This document shows, piece by piece, positions 17,252 to 26,577 of a DNA stretch of 64,000 nucleotides (within the stretch, counting starts at the first letter, position 1; each line of letters begins with the position of its first letter). The translations under genes and the position numbers were made by a program. Source of the stretch: an uncultured Tateyamaria sp. (GTDB lineage: Bacteria; Pseudomonadota; Alphaproteobacteria; Rhodobacterales; Rhodobacteraceae); contig NZ_CANLVZ010000004.1 of the NCBI RefSeq assembly GCF_947494755.1, positions 62,001 to 126,000 of the forward strand. The letters run 5' to 3'. The notes below the pieces were generated by a model that worked only from the letters and a program-made list of their open reading frames with translations, had not been told where the DNA came from and did not search any database.

Positions 17252-18100
17252 ATGAGCACCATCGACGATCTGCCCCCCTTGCGCCAGGTGATTGCGGACC
17301 ACGAGCTGCGGGCGCGCAAGTCTTTGGGTCAGAATTTTCTGCTGGACCTGAACCTCACGGCCAAGATTGCACGGCAGGCCGGGGATTTGAGCCGCGTGGA
17401 CGTGCTTGAAGTCGGCCCCGGCCCCGGTGGGCTGACGCGCGGATTGTTGTCCGAAGGCGCGCGCAAGGTGCTTGCCATCGAAAAGGATGCGCGGTGTCTG
17501 CCTGCACTGGCCGAGATCGCCGCACGCTATCCGGGGCAGTTGGAGGTGATCGAGGGGGACGCACTGGATATTGACCCGCTTGCGCATTTGACGCCGCCGA
17601 TCCGAGTGGCCGCCAACCTGCCATACAATGTCGGCACCGAGTTGCTGGTGCGCTGGCTTACGCCGCCGACATGGCCGCCCTTTTGGCAATCGCTGACGTT
17701 GATGTTTCAGCGCGAAGTGGCGGAAAGGATCGTGGCGCAGCCGGGGTCAAAAACCTATGGGCGCCTCGCGGTTCTGGCCCAATGGCGCACAGACGCGCGC
17801 ATCGCAATGAGCCTGCCGCCCGAGGCATTCACCCCCGCGCCAAAAGTGTCGAGTGCGGTTGTCCATCTGACCGCCCTGCCCGCGCCACGCTTTGAGGCGA
17901 ATGCGCAGGTGTTATCCCGCGTGGTGGCGATGGCGTTCAATCAGCGGCGCAAGATGCTGCGCGCAGCACTCAAGGGGCTGGTGCCTGGCATTGAGGATCG
18001 ACTGATCGCAGCCGGGATCAAACCCACCGACCGCGCCGAACAGTTGTCGATTGAAGCGTTTTGCGCGCTGGCCCGCGAGGTCAAAGCAGCACAAGGCTAG
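17252..18100 (+). CDS. rsmA: 16S rRNA (adenine1518/1519-N6) dimethyltransferase
   Basis: A 282-aa SAM-dependent enzyme (KsgA) that dimethylates two adenines near the 3' end of 16S rRNA during small-subunit maturation. It has [12 protein letters not shown] near the start, the SAM site [16 protein letters not shown], and the catalytic ANLPYNVGT motif. [14 protein letters not shown] is the usual C-terminal rRNA-contact segment. The ATG at 17252 is preferred over an upstream in-frame TTG. It ends the lpt operon, convergent with the DUF4167 gene 8 bp away. Confidence 0.97.
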   Translation: MSTIDDLPPLRQVIADHELRARKSLGQNFLLDLNLTAKIARQAGDLSRVDVLEVGPGPGGLTRGLLSEGARKVLAIEKDARCLPALAEIAARYPGQLEVIEGDALDIDPLAHLTPPIRVAANLPYNVGTELLVRWLTPPTWPPFWQSLTLMFQREVAERIVAQPGSKTYGRLAVLAQWRTDARIAMSLPPEAFTPAPKVSSAVVHLTALPAPRFEANAQVLSRVVAMAFNQRRKMLRAALKGLVPGIEDRLIAAGIKPTDRAEQLSIEAFCALAREVKAAQG

Positions 18101-18108
18101 GCCGCGAC

Positions 18109-18672
18109 TTACTCGGCGGCCTCAGGCGCGCTGCCGCTGTCATCCGAGGAATCAGCGGGCCTGGGCTTGGGTTTGCGCGACCGGGTGCGCTTGGGCTTGG
18201 GCTGGCTTTCGGGCGTTTCCACCAGACCGCTGTCACCTTCAGCCTCGTTCACATCCGCCACATCGGGTTGGGGCGCGTTGGCCGGATCAGCAGCGTCGGA
18301 GGGCGCATTAGGGCTTGCATTGCCCTCTTGCTCTTGGCGTTGCGCGCGCTCGCGGTCCCGTTCGGCCTGGCGTTCCCGGTTCTGGCGCTCCTGCTCTTCG
18401 CGGCGGGCGTCGATTTCCTTTTGCGCCTCGCTGAGCATGCGCATGTAGTGCTCGGCGTGCTGCTGAAAGTTCTCGGTCGCCACCCGGTCGCCCGACAATT
18501 GGGAATCGCGGGCCAGCTGGTTGTACTTGTCGATGATTTGCTGCGGTGTGCCGCGCACTTTGCCTTCGGGGCCCGAACTGTCGAACACCCGGTTCACGAC
18601 GTTGCCGCCGCCGCTATTGTTGTTGCGGTTACGACTGTTCTTGGACCGGGACCGTGATCTCGAAGATTTCAT
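18109..18672 (-). CDS. DUF4167 domain protein
   Basis: A 187-aa protein. The N-terminus is very basic and Ser/Arg/Asn-rich (KSSRSRSRSKNSRNRNNNSG), followed by the compact DUF4167 core (VFDSSGPEGKVRGTPQQIIDKYNQLARD through ENFQQHAEHYMRML), a Glu/Arg/Gln coiled coil, an acidic low-complexity stretch and a basic PKPKRTRSRKPKPRP tail. Charge pattern and low complexity suggest nucleic acid binding, but the function is unknown. The family is typical of alphaproteobacteria and often lies beside prfA-prmC, as here. Confidence 0.93.
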   Translation of the reverse strand: MKSSRSRSRSKNSRNRNNNSGGGNVVNRVFDSSGPEGKVRGTPQQIIDKYNQLARDSQLSGDRVATENFQQHAEHYMRMLSEAQKEIDARREEQERQNRERQAERDRERAQRQEQEGNASPNAPSDAADPANAPQPDVADVNEAEGDSGLVETPESQPKPKRTRSRKPKPRPADSSDDSGSAPEAAE

Positions 18673-18872
18673 GGATATGTTCAGCTCTCTGGCGTGTTTT
18701 ATCTGATCTGCCGGGGTGCATCATAAGCACCTCATAGCGAATACGCGGCGATCCTGTGAATGGGACACCGTCGCTGGAAGCATACCAGCAGGCCGGTGTC
18801 TGACGCATGAATAAGCACGCCAAAGGCCGCGCGACAAGGGCAAATAGGGTAATTTTATGAATTTTGGGTCGC

Positions 18873-19706
18873 TTATGCCGGATTTCGCGCAATCAGCACA
18901 CGATCCCGCCCATCTAGATCCGGCAAGATGACCGTATCACCCCACCCTTCGTCCACGAATATGGCGCGGGTGTCGGGGCCTTGCGTGGACCCGATTTCAC
19001 ACATCACCCGGCCCCGGTGGGTCAGGTAACTGCCGGCAATGGCTGCGATTTCGCGGTAGGCAGACAGCCCGTCGCCTTCATCCGTCAGCGCCATGCGCGG
19101 TTCGTGATCGCGCAGTTCGGGCGCCACCTCGTCCATCTCGAACGCTGCAAGGTAGGGCGGATTGGCCACGATCAGATCAAAGCGGCCCTCGACCGGCTCA
19201 AACCAATCGCCCTCGAGGATCTGCGCCCGCTCCGCCACACCGTTCAGCACCGCATTGGCGCTCGCCTGCAAACAAGCCGCCTCGCTGAGATCAACGCCAA
19301 CACCATGGGCCTGATCCCGTTCGGCCAGAAGGGTGACCAGCAGGCAGCCCGACCCCGTGCCCAGATCAAGCACACGCGCAAAGTCCTCGGCCAGCGCCGC
19401 CTCGATCAGGGTTTCGGATTCTGGCCGTGGATCAAGCACATCCGCGCTGATCTTAAAGCGACGGCCATAAAACTCACGTTCGCCGATCAGGTGACTTACC
19501 GGCACGCGGACAGCGCGCAAAGACACCAGTTGATCATAGCGCTCGGCGATGTCAGGGGCGATATCTTCGGGCGCAATCAGCGTCACGCGCGCAGCATCGA
19601 CTTGTGCCGCATGGGCGAGCAGCACGCGGGCATCCCGCGCCGGATCAGGCACCCCTGCCGCGCGCAGGCGAGCTGTGGCGGCCACCATCGCCTCGGCGGC
19701 CGTCAT
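18873..19706 (-). CDS. prmC: Release factor glutamine methyltransferase
   Basis: A 277-aa SAM-dependent N5-glutamine methyltransferase that modifies the GGQ glutamine of peptide release factors. It has an N-terminal helical substrate domain with [16 protein letters not shown], the SAM motif [16 protein letters not shown], and the catalytic NPPY at residues 182-185. Its start overlaps the prfA stop by ATGA, so enzyme and substrate are co-expressed. Confidence 0.97.
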   Translation of the reverse strand: MTAAEAMVAATARLRAAGVPDPARDARVLLAHAAQVDAARVTLIAPEDIAPDIAERYDQLVSLRAVRVPVSHLIGEREFYGRRFKISADVLDPRPESETLIEAALAEDFARVLDLGTGSGCLLVTLLAERDQAHGVGVDLSEAACLQASANAVLNGVAERAQILEGDWFEPVEGRFDLIVANPPYLAAFEMDEVAPELRDHEPRMALTDEGDGLSAYREIAAIAGSYLTHRGRVMCEIGSTQGPDTRAIFVDEGWGDTVILPDLDGRDRVLIARNPA

Positions 19707-20752
19707 GTGCCCATCTCGGCCATCAGGCGCGCCTGTGCATCCGCCGTCAGCGCATCAATCACTTCATCCAAATCGCCCTGCATGATCTGATCGAGCTTAT
19801 AAAGCGTCAGATTGATCCGGTGATCGGTCATCCGCCCTTGCGGAAAATTGTAGGTGCGGATGCGTTCGGAGCGATCGCCCGAGCCGACCTGCGCCGCCCT
19901 ATCCGCCGAGCGTGCGTCATCCACCCGACTGCGTTCCAGATCATAAAGCCGCGCGCGCAGCACCTGCATGGCTTTGTCGCGGTTGCGGTGCTGGGATTTC
20001 TCGGAGCTGGTGACGACGATCCCGGTCGGCAGGTGGGTGATGCGCACGGCTGAGTCGGTGGTGTTCACGTGCTGCCCGCCAGAGCCGGAGGCGCGCATGG
20101 TGTCGATGCGAATGTCCCCCGGCGCGATGTCGACATCGACATCCTCAGCCTCGGGCAGCACGGCCACGGTGGCGGCGGATGTGTGGATGCGCCCCCCGCT
20201 TTCCGTGGTCGGCACACGCTGCACTCGGTGCACGCCGGATTCGTATTTCATGCGGGCAAAGACATTGTCACCGGTAATGTGGGCCACGACCTCCTTGATC
20301 CCACCTAGCTCGGTGGCTTGTTCCTCGATCACATCGAGCTTCCAGCCGCGGCGTTCGGCAAAGCGGGCATACATGCGCAACAGATCGCCTGCGAACAAGG
20401 CCGCCTCATCCCCACCCGTCCCGGGCCGTATCTCAAGCATGGCAGGCTTGGCATCAGCGGCATCCTTGGGCAGCAAGGCCAGCTGCAACGCAGCCTCCGC
20501 CTCGGGCAGTGCGGCGCGCAGACGGGGCAGTTCTTCCTGCGCCAGTTCGGCCATGTCGGGATCATCCAGCATCGCTTCGGCCTCGGCCATATCCTCGATA
20601 ATGCGGGAATATGCGGCAATTTGCTCCACCACCGGGCGCAGGTCGGAATATTCCTTGGCGAGCGCCGCAATATCGCCGGTGCCATCAGCCATCGCCGCCT
20701 CAAGATATTGAAAGCGTTGGGTGATCTGAACAAGGCGGTCAGCAGGGATCAT
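19703..20752 (-). CDS. prfA: Peptide chain release factor 1
   Basis: RF1, 349 aa, which ends translation at UAA and UAG. The GGQ motif is in [14 protein letters not shown] near residue 225, and the codon-recognition segment of RF1 type ([14 protein letters not shown]) lies near 183-197. The C-terminal half includes [19 protein letters not shown]. The ATG at 20752 gives [14 protein letters not shown], the usual start; an upstream in-frame ATG adds six unlikely residues. It forms an operon with prmC. Confidence 0.97.
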   Translation of the reverse strand: MIPADRLVQITQRFQYLEAAMADGTGDIAALAKEYSDLRPVVEQIAAYSRIIEDMAEAEAMLDDPDMAELAQEELPRLRAALPEAEAALQLALLPKDAADAKPAMLEIRPGTGGDEAALFAGDLLRMYARFAERRGWKLDVIEEQATELGGIKEVVAHITGDNVFARMKYESGVHRVQRVPTTESGGRIHTSAATVAVLPEAEDVDVDIAPGDIRIDTMRASGSGGQHVNTTDSAVRITHLPTGIVVTSSEKSQHRNRDKAMQVLRARLYDLERSRVDDARSADRAAQVGSGDRSERIRTYNFPQGRMTDHRINLTLYKLDQIMQGDLDEVIDALTADAQARLMAEMGT

Positions 20753-20813
20753 AACGCGGGTTTGATCCAAGGGGGGGCTTTGGTCAAGGGGGCCGGTGTG
20801 CTATATATCGAGC

Positions 20814-21101
20814 ATGAGACGGACAGCCTTTTTCCTCTTCCTGATGGCCAGCCCTGCGCTGGCGGATGTTACCTCACCTTCGGGCAAAACGGTTGAGTGC
20901 TATTGCACCGACAAAACCGGCAGCCGCATTGAACTTGGACAGACGATCTGTCTGCAAGTCGACGGGCGTATGTTCACCGCGCAGTGCCAGATGTCACTCA
21001 ATTCGCCCATGTGGCGCGAGGTTGAAGAGGGATGTATCAGCTCATCCCTGAACAGCCCCCAGCAACCGCTCCAGTCGTTTGCCGTTGACGCCCAGATCTG
21101 A
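20814..21101 (+). CDS. Small secreted protein, unknown function
   Basis: A 95-aa protein with a signal peptide (MRRTAFFLFLMASPALA, cleavage near ALA-D) and a short mature part with five cysteines: ECYC, TICL, AQCQ and EGCIS. The cysteine pattern suggests disulfides in the periplasm. The mature part contains GKTVECYCTDKTGSRIELG; no family is recognised. The last 60 bp overlap the 3' end of the opposing DUF1499 gene. It is divergent from prfA, with a TATATA-like sequence just upstream of the start. Confidence 0.7.
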   Translation: MRRTAFFLFLMASPALADVTSPSGKTVECYCTDKTGSRIELGQTICLQVDGRMFTAQCQMSLNSPMWREVEEGCISSSLNSPQQPLQSFAVDAQI

Positions 21102-21455
21102 GCGGCCAAAGCGCAGGCGGCCAAACATTTTCAGCCGCCCATCGACGTGCTGAACAGTCGTGTAGTCGGGAAAGCCGAAGAACTTTGACCGGGTAACATA
21201 GGTGATGTGGTTTTCGGCCACTGAGCCGGCAAAGACCTGCGTGCGGGGCAATGCGCGCGCCGCACGATCAACCTCCGCCAAAGCAGCCGCAGGTGCCTCA
21301 ACCACGCGAATTGCGCCACCTGTCAGATCACGGTCCTGATCTGCCTCAATCTGAACATGCCAGCGTGCTTCGTCCGCCGGGGCGAACCGGATGTAGGGCA
21401 CAGCGATCAGAACAAGAACGATAAGAGATACAACAATATACAACACGACCTTCAT
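21042..21455 (-). CDS. DUF1499 domain membrane-anchored protein
   Basis: A 137-aa protein with an N-terminal membrane anchor (KVVLYIVVSLIVLVLIAVPYI) and a DUF1499 domain: AALAEVDRAARALPRTQVFAG, then HITYVTRSKFFGFPDYTTVQ and GRLRFGRSDLGVNGKRLERLL. The family function is unknown. The start at 21455 lies just after a copy of the leader repeat. The 3' end overlaps the opposing small secreted-protein gene by 60 bp. Confidence 0.88.
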   Translation of the reverse strand: MKVVLYIVVSLIVLVLIAVPYIRFAPADEARWHVQIEADQDRDLTGGAIRVVEAPAAALAEVDRAARALPRTQVFAGSVAENHITYVTRSKFFGFPDYTTVQHVDGRLKMFGRLRFGRSDLGVNGKRLERLLGAVQG

Positions 21456-21465
21456 CCCACCTGAT

Positions 21466-21498
21466 CTTCCTTTTGCAAAAATGCCTCGGTCGGAGGCG
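21466..21498 (-). repeat. Leader repeat, copy 2 (upstream of the DUF1499 gene)
   Basis: On the minus strand a GC-rich arm with GCCTCCGACCGAGGC leads into GCATTTTTGCAAAAGGAAG, and the DUF1499 start codon follows 10 bp later. It has the same layout as the copies before rsmA and before the second ureohydrolase. The GGAAG part could serve as ribosome-binding site. Confidence 0.55.
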
Positions 21499-21504
21499 CC
21501 CGCA

Positions 21505-22452
21505 CTAGCGATACGCGACGCCGGGCAAGATACAAAGCAATTCAAACAGCAGGTTCGCCGCCGTCAGCGCCGTGTTGCCCGATGTGTCATAGGGCGGCGA
21601 CACCTCGACCAGATCGCAGCCGGTCACGTTCACACCCCGCAAGGCGCGGATGAACTGCATCGCTTGCGGCGTGGTCAACCCACCGATTTCGGGCGTGCCG
21701 GTGCCGGGTGCAAAGGCGGGGTCAAGACTGTCGATGTCATAGGAAATGTAGGTCGGCGCATCCCCGATATCGCGCCGGATCTCGGCACCGAGCGCGCTCA
21801 GATCACGGCCCCACAACTCGGGCGCAAGGAACTGCTGAAAGCCCCAGCCCGCCGCCTCGGTGAAATCCTCCGCCGAGTATCCTGTGCCGCGCAGACCCAC
21901 CTGATAGGTCTTGTCGGCCTTGATCAGCCCCTCCTCATAGGCACGGCGAAAAACGGTACCGTGGGTCTCACGCTCCCCAAACATCTCGTCGTTCACGTCC
22001 GCATGGGCATCCACATGGACCAACGCCACCGGGCCATGCCGCTTGGCCATCGCGCGCAGGATCGGCAAGGTGATCGAATGGTCTCCCCCAATGGCCACGG
22101 GGATCGCGTCGTAGTTTAATATCTCGTCATAACTCTCTGCAATAATGCGAATACTATCCGACAGAGAAAAGGTGTTGATCGCCAGATCACCCACATCCGC
22201 CATCTGCAAACTGTCAAAGGGCGCGGCCCCTGTTTGCAGGTTATAGGGCCGGATCATGGCGGATTCGCTGCGCACCTGTTTGGGCCCGAACCGTGTGCCC
22301 GACCGCCAGGAGGTGCCAATGTCCATCGGCACGCCCAGAATGGCCACATCCAGCGTTTGCAGAGCATTGGAAAACGGCAAGCGCATGAAGGTGCCCGGCC
22401 CCGAAAACCGCGCCAGATCATTGCCGCTGACGGGTTGGTTCTTAGGCGCCAT
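21505..22452 (-). CDS. Ureohydrolase (agmatinase/guanidino-acid hydrolase family), copy A
   Basis: Binuclear metal ureohydrolase, 315 aa. All metal ligands are present: GGDHS, VDAHAD and YDIDSLDPAFAPGTGTPEIGG. The segment ETHGTVFRRAYEEGLIKADKTYQVGLRG resembles guanidinobutyrase/guanidinopropionase more than E. coli SpeB. The reaction is release of urea from a guanidino compound; the substrate is uncertain. The start MAPKNQPVSGNDLARF at 22452 overlaps the end of the upstream paralog by 11 bp, so the two are translationally linked. Confidence 0.9.
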   Translation of the reverse strand: MAPKNQPVSGNDLARFSGPGTFMRLPFSNALQTLDVAILGVPMDIGTSWRSGTRFGPKQVRSESAMIRPYNLQTGAAPFDSLQMADVGDLAINTFSLSDSIRIIAESYDEILNYDAIPVAIGGDHSITLPILRAMAKRHGPVALVHVDAHADVNDEMFGERETHGTVFRRAYEEGLIKADKTYQVGLRGTGYSAEDFTEAAGWGFQQFLAPELWGRDLSALGAEIRRDIGDAPTYISYDIDSLDPAFAPGTGTPEIGGLTTPQAMQFIRALRGVNVTGCDLVEVSPPYDTSGNTALTAANLLFELLCILPGVAYR

Positions 22453-23410
22453 TGCGCAGTCTCCACCCCAGCAAACAGCAGATTTCGGTTGCGACATGGG
22501 CCCCCGCGATGGCTGTCGCGCCGGTGGTGTCAAAGGGCGGTGAGACCTCGACCACATCGCCGCCACGAATGTTCACACCCGCAAGCCCACGCAGCAAGGC
22601 CGCTGCCTGCGCCGAACTGAGCCCACCCCAAACAGGCGTTCCGGTGCCGGGTGCAAAGGCCGGATCAAGCCCATCAATGTCAAAGCTCAGATAACAGGGG
22701 CGATCCCCTACGATCTCGCGCGCCCGCGCGGCGGCCGCCTCGGGTCCGATGCGATGAAACTCGGGCGCATCGATGATGTTGACGCCAAGGGTGTCCTCAT
22801 TGGTCGTGCGAATGCCAATCTGAACGGAGGTCGCCGGGTCGACGATGCCGGACTTCACGGCCTTGTAAAACATGGTGCCATGATCGACGCGGTCCATGTC
22901 ATCATCCGGCCACGTATCCGTATGCGCATCAATCTGGATCAGAGAGATTGGTCCGAACTTCTCCGCATAAGCCTTCAGGATCGGGAACGAGATATAATGA
23001 TCTCCGCCAAGCACAACGCTGGCCACATCCGCCGCCAAAATCTCCGCGATATGGGTCTGCAACGCGCCGGGAAAGGCCGGAATGTCGGCATAGTCAAAGG
23101 CCACGTCGCCATAATCCACGATGGCCCGCTCGCTCAGCACATCGAACGGCCAACCATAAGGCGCATCCGGGGCCTGCAAACTTGACGCCTCGCGGATTGC
23201 GCGTGGCCCAAGGCGAGTGCCCGGCCGGTTGGTCACCGCCTGATCGAAAGGCACGCCTGTGACGGCGATGTCGACCCCGCTCAGATCCTTGGTATAGCGG
23301 CGGCGCAGGAAGGACGTCGCCCCGCCAAAGGTCAACTCAAAGGACGGTCCCCGCAAATCTTCACGGGTGAACGCGTGATCCATCTGCGTCTTTGCATCTT
23401 CAAGCGCCAT
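22442..23410 (-). CDS. Ureohydrolase (agmatinase family, SpeB-like), copy B
   Basis: A 322-aa ureohydrolase. The ligand motifs are GGDHY (Tyr where copy A has Ser), IDAHTDTWPDDDMDRVDHGTMF and FDIDGLDPAFAPGTGTPVWGG. The HTDTW and DHGTMFY stretches are like E. coli agmatinase, so agmatine is the first candidate substrate. It is a clearly diverged paralog of the next gene, which it overlaps. It lies 47 bp downstream of the M20 amidohydrolase, and a leader-repeat copy fills that gap. Confidence 0.91.
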   Translation of the reverse strand: MALEDAKTQMDHAFTREDLRGPSFELTFGGATSFLRRRYTKDLSGVDIAVTGVPFDQAVTNRPGTRLGPRAIREASSLQAPDAPYGWPFDVLSERAIVDYGDVAFDYADIPAFPGALQTHIAEILAADVASVVLGGDHYISFPILKAYAEKFGPISLIQIDAHTDTWPDDDMDRVDHGTMFYKAVKSGIVDPATSVQIGIRTTNEDTLGVNIIDAPEFHRIGPEAAAARAREIVGDRPCYLSFDIDGLDPAFAPGTGTPVWGGLSSAQAAALLRGLAGVNIRGGDVVEVSPPFDTTGATAIAGAHVATEICCLLGWRLRNGA

Positions 23411-23452
23411 GGGTGTCTTTCATTGTTCCAAAAATATGCAAACGATCCCGCC
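23411..23452 (-). repeat. Leader repeat, copy 3 (upstream of ureohydrolase B)
   Basis: On the minus strand GGCGGGATCG and then CATATTTTTGGAACAATGAA run into the start codon at 23410. The core is nearly identical to the copy before rsmA: both contain GAACAATGAA at the same place relative to the start. Confidence 0.6.
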
Positions 23453-23457
23453 GCACC

Positions 23458-24621
23458 CTAACGCACCGGCTGCGCCGTCTCGACCAACCGGGCAAAGAAC
23501 GATGCCCCGATGGGCGCAATCTCGTCATTGAAATTGTATTTGGGATGGTGGACGCCCGCTCCGTCCCCCTGCCCAAGCATCAAATATGCACCCGGCCGCG
23601 CCTCAAGCATGTAGGAAAAATCCTCCGCCCCCATCACGGGGGTGATCGCGTCATCCACGCCCTCTGGCCCCGCCACGTCGGATGCGACCTGCACGGCGAA
23701 TGCGGCCTTGGCTGCATCGTTGACGGTGGGCGGATAGCCGAACTCGAACTCCAATTCCGCCTCGCATCCATAGGCCGCCGCCGTGCCTGCGACCACCTCT
23801 TTCATGCGGGCCACGACCATGGCCTGCACCTCTTTGTCAAAAGTACGGACCGTGCCGTTGATATAGGCGGTCTCGGGGATCACATTGTCGGTGGTGCCGG
23901 TGTGGATTTGGGTGGTCGAAATGACCAAAGACCCGGCGGTGTTGTGATTGCGACTGACGATGGTCTGCAACGCGGTAACGATCCCGCAGGCCGCCACAAC
24001 CGGGTCAACAGTATCGTAGGGGCGCGCCGCATGCCCGCCCTTGCCCGTAACATGAATATGGAACGTATCGGCGGCGGCCATGATCGGCCCCGCCGTTGTG
24101 TGAAACTTGCCGAAATCCTTGCCCGGTGCGTTGTGGATCGCATAGACCTCACCGATGTCGAATTGATCCATGATGCCGGCCTGCACCATGACTTCACCAC
24201 CTCCACCCGCCTCTTCGGCAGGTTGAAAGATCAGCGCGACAGAGCCCGAGAAATTGCGTGTCTCCGCCAGATATTGCGCCGCCCCCAGCAACATCGCCGT
24301 ATGCCCGTCATGGCCGCAGGCATGCATCTGCCCGGGATGGGTCGATGCATAGGGCACGCCGGTTTCTTCGGTGATTGGCAGCGCATCAAAATCCGCGCGC
24401 AGGCCGATGGTGGGGCCGTCCCCCTGCCCTTTGATGATCGCCACAATGCCAGTCTGCGCGATCCCGTCATGGATCGCATCCACCCCGATCTCGTCCAGCC
24501 GCGCCTTGATGAAGGCGGACGTCTTGGGACAGTCAAAGGACAACTCAGGAATCGTGTGCAAATGCTGCCGCCACTCTGCCATTTTGGGGCCCAAATCTCC
24601 GATACGGTTGATGATCGCCAT
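23458..24621 (-). CDS. M20-family amidohydrolase (aminoacylase/hippurate hydrolase-like)
   Basis: A 387-aa metallo-amidohydrolase of the M20D/AMA type. MHACGHDGHTAMLLGAA carries the metal-binding HACGHDGH, followed by FQPAEEAGGGGEVM with the catalytic glutamate, and a late VMGAEDFSYML with another ligand region. The dimerisation domain (GGHAARPYDTVDPV) interrupts the catalytic one, as in the family. Such enzymes remove acyl groups from N-acyl amino acids. It is first in an apparent operon with the two ureohydrolases, which hints at N-acylated or guanidino substrates. Confidence 0.92.
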   Translation of the reverse strand: MAIINRIGDLGPKMAEWRQHLHTIPELSFDCPKTSAFIKARLDEIGVDAIHDGIAQTGIVAIIKGQGDGPTIGLRADFDALPITEETGVPYASTHPGQMHACGHDGHTAMLLGAAQYLAETRNFSGSVALIFQPAEEAGGGGEVMVQAGIMDQFDIGEVYAIHNAPGKDFGKFHTTAGPIMAAADTFHIHVTGKGGHAARPYDTVDPVVAACGIVTALQTIVSRNHNTAGSLVISTTQIHTGTTDNVIPETAYINGTVRTFDKEVQAMVVARMKEVVAGTAAAYGCEAELEFEFGYPPTVNDAAKAAFAVQVASDVAGPEGVDDAITPVMGAEDFSYMLEARPGAYLMLGQGDGAGVHHPKYNFNDEIAPIGASFFARLVETAQPVR

Positions 24622-24684
24622 GGCTGGACTCCTGCATGCGGGATACGTCAGATGTCACAAAACCTGAAAGCACGCGAGGCTGCA

Positions 24685-25506
24685 ATGGGCGACACGCTGA
24701 TACATGACGAAAGCGCCGGGATTGAACGATTGCTCGAGATCATGCGCCGCCTGCGCGATCCCGGAACGGGCTGTCCCTGGGACATCGAACAAACCTTCCA
24801 GACCATCGCCCCCTACACCATCGAAGAAGCCTACGAAGTGGCCGACGCGATCGAGCGGCAGGATTGGGCCGAGCTGGAGGGTGAATTGGGCGATCTGCTG
24901 CTGCAATCCGTCTATCACGCGGCCATCGGGGCCGAGGCGGGGCATTTCACATTTCAATCCATAGTGACCAACATTTCCAACAAGATGGTCGCCCGCCACC
25001 CGCATGTGTTCGGCGACGAAAGCCGGGACAAATCCGCAGTCCAGCAAACCCGCGATTGGGAGGCGATCAAGGCCAGCGAACGAGCGGGCAAGGCGCAGGC
25101 TGGAACGCTGGACGGTGTCGCAACGAACCTGCCCGCTTTGCTGCGCGCGCTCAAGCTGCAAAAGCGGGCGGCGAGGGTTGGGTTTGACTGGCCTGACACC
25201 AGCCATGTGCTTGATAAGTTGCAGGAAGAAGCGGCCGAACTGGTCGAGGCCCGCGATACGCTCGACCATGATCAGATGGTCGATGAAATGGGTGATCTGC
25301 TGTTTGTGGTGGCCAACCTCGCCCGCCATCTCGACATCGACCCCGAAGAGGCCCTGCGCCGCACCAACGCCAAATTCACGCGCCGCTTTGGCGCGATAGA
25401 AGCGGAGCTGGCGACCCGCGGCAAACGCCCCACTGACAGCACGCTCGACGAGATGGACGCGCTGTGGAACGACGCCAAAGCACGTGAGAAATCCGGCCAG
25501 GGCTGA
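24685..25506 (+). CDS. mazG: Nucleoside triphosphate pyrophosphohydrolase MazG
   Basis: A 273-aa all-alpha NTP pyrophosphohydrolase with two tandem MazG domains. Domain 1 has LLEIMRRLRDPGTGCPWDIEQTF, then EEAYEVADAI and ELGDLLLQSVYHA. Domain 2 has KLQEEAAELVEA and DEMGDLLFVVANLARHL. The EExxE/ExxD clusters bind Mg. It degrades non-canonical or excess NTPs. The start at 24685 has a GAGG five bases upstream; an in-frame ATG at 24652 is possible. It is divergent from the M20 gene. Confidence 0.95.
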   Translation: MGDTLIHDESAGIERLLEIMRRLRDPGTGCPWDIEQTFQTIAPYTIEEAYEVADAIERQDWAELEGELGDLLLQSVYHAAIGAEAGHFTFQSIVTNISNKMVARHPHVFGDESRDKSAVQQTRDWEAIKASERAGKAQAGTLDGVATNLPALLRALKLQKRAARVGFDWPDTSHVLDKLQEEAAELVEARDTLDHDQMVDEMGDLLFVVANLARHLDIDPEEALRRTNAKFTRRFGAIEAELATRGKRPTDSTLDEMDALWNDAKAREKSGQG

Positions 25507-25635
25507 CCCCGCCCGCCTCGCCGTTACGCCAACGCCCATCGCGCCCACCGTGATCCACGAAAGCCCGCGCCTCGTTCTGGACAAGGGCCGCCAAAGCAGC
25601 CACGCTACGCCCAAAATCAACCGTTCGGAGACCAT

Positions 25636-26577
25636 ATGGCCCCCCGCAAAATCATCATCGACACAGATCCCGGCCAGGACGACGCCGTCGCCATTCTGCT
25701 TGCGCTGGCCAGCCCCGAGGACCTTGAGGTGCTTGGCCTCACGGCCGTTGCGGGCAATGTGCCGCTTGACCTGACATCGAAAAATGCGCGTATTATCTGT
25801 GAGTTGGCGGGCAAGGTTGACGTGCCCATCTATGAGGGATGTGACCGCCCGTTGGGTCGCGATCTGGTCACAGCAGAACATGTGCACGGCAAGACGGGGC
25901 TGGACGGCCCGGACCTGCCCGACCCGACCATGGCCCTGAAAGACGGGCATGCGGTCGACTACATCATCGACACGATCCGAGAGCAGCCAAGCGGGACGGT
26001 CACGCTCTGCCCGCTCGGGCCGCTCACCAACATCGCAACCGCCCTGCGAAAGGCACCCGATATCGCCGAGCGCATCCAGCAGATCGTGCTGATGGGTGGG
26101 GCCTATTTCGAGGTGGGCAACATCACCCCCACCGCTGAATTCAACATCTATGTCGATCCGGAAGCCGCTGATATTGTGTTTAAAAGCGGTATCGACATTG
26201 TGGTCCTTCCGCTCGATGTGACCCATAAGGCACTGGTGACCAAGCCGCGCAACGACGCCTTTCGCGCGCTGAACACGCCGGTGGGCATTGCGGTGGCGCA
26301 GATGACCGATTTTTTCGAACGTTTCGACAAGGAAAAATATGGATCAGCCGGGGCACCGCTGCATGACCCGTGCGTGACCGCCTACCTCATTCAGCCCGAT
26401 CTGTTCACCGGCCGTTACGTCAATGTCGAGATCGAAACCAGCTCGGAATTGACGCGAGGCATGACGGTTGCGGATTGGTGGGGCGTCACGGATCGCCCCA
26501 AGAACGCGACATTCATCGGGGATTTGGATGCGGACGGTTTTTTTGCCCTGCTGACGGACCGATTGGCGCGATTGTGA
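25636..26577 (+). CDS. Nucleoside hydrolase (IU-nucleoside hydrolase family)
   Basis: A 313-aa nucleoside N-ribohydrolase that splits nucleosides into base and ribose. The Ca-binding DTDPGQDDAVAILLAL lies near the N-terminus. PLGPLTNIATAL, VLMGGAYFEVGNITPTAEFNIYVDPEAADIVF and HDPCVTAYL complete the active site. A CGGAG ribosome-binding site precedes the ATG. It heads a three-gene operon and overlaps the next gene by GTGA. Which nucleosides it prefers is not clear. Confidence 0.95.
   Translation: MAPRKIIIDTDPGQDDAVAILLALASPEDLEVLGLTAVAGNVPLDLTSKNARIICELAGKVDVPIYEGCDRPLGRDLVTAEHVHGKTGLDGPDLPDPTMALKDGHAVDYIIDTIREQPSGTVTLCPLGPLTNIATALRKAPDIAERIQQIVLMGGAYFEVGNITPTAEFNIYVDPEAADIVFKSGIDIVVLPLDVTHKALVTKPRNDAFRALNTPVGIAVAQMTDFFERFDKEKYGSAGAPLHDPCVTAYLIQPDLFTGRYVNVEIETSSELTRGMTVADWWGVTDRPKNATFIGDLDADGFFALLTDRLARL

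Noticed and set aside
18673-18872. Possible gene in the 200 bp between prmC and the DUF4167 gene
   Set aside because: Only short frames without a ribosome-binding site; probably promoter sequence for the DUF4167 gene.
23392-24684. Long open frame extending mazG upstream by more than 1 kb
   Set aside because: It is antisense to the M20 amidohydrolase and made only of GC-skewed codons; the MazG domain starts near 24685 with its own ribosome-binding site.
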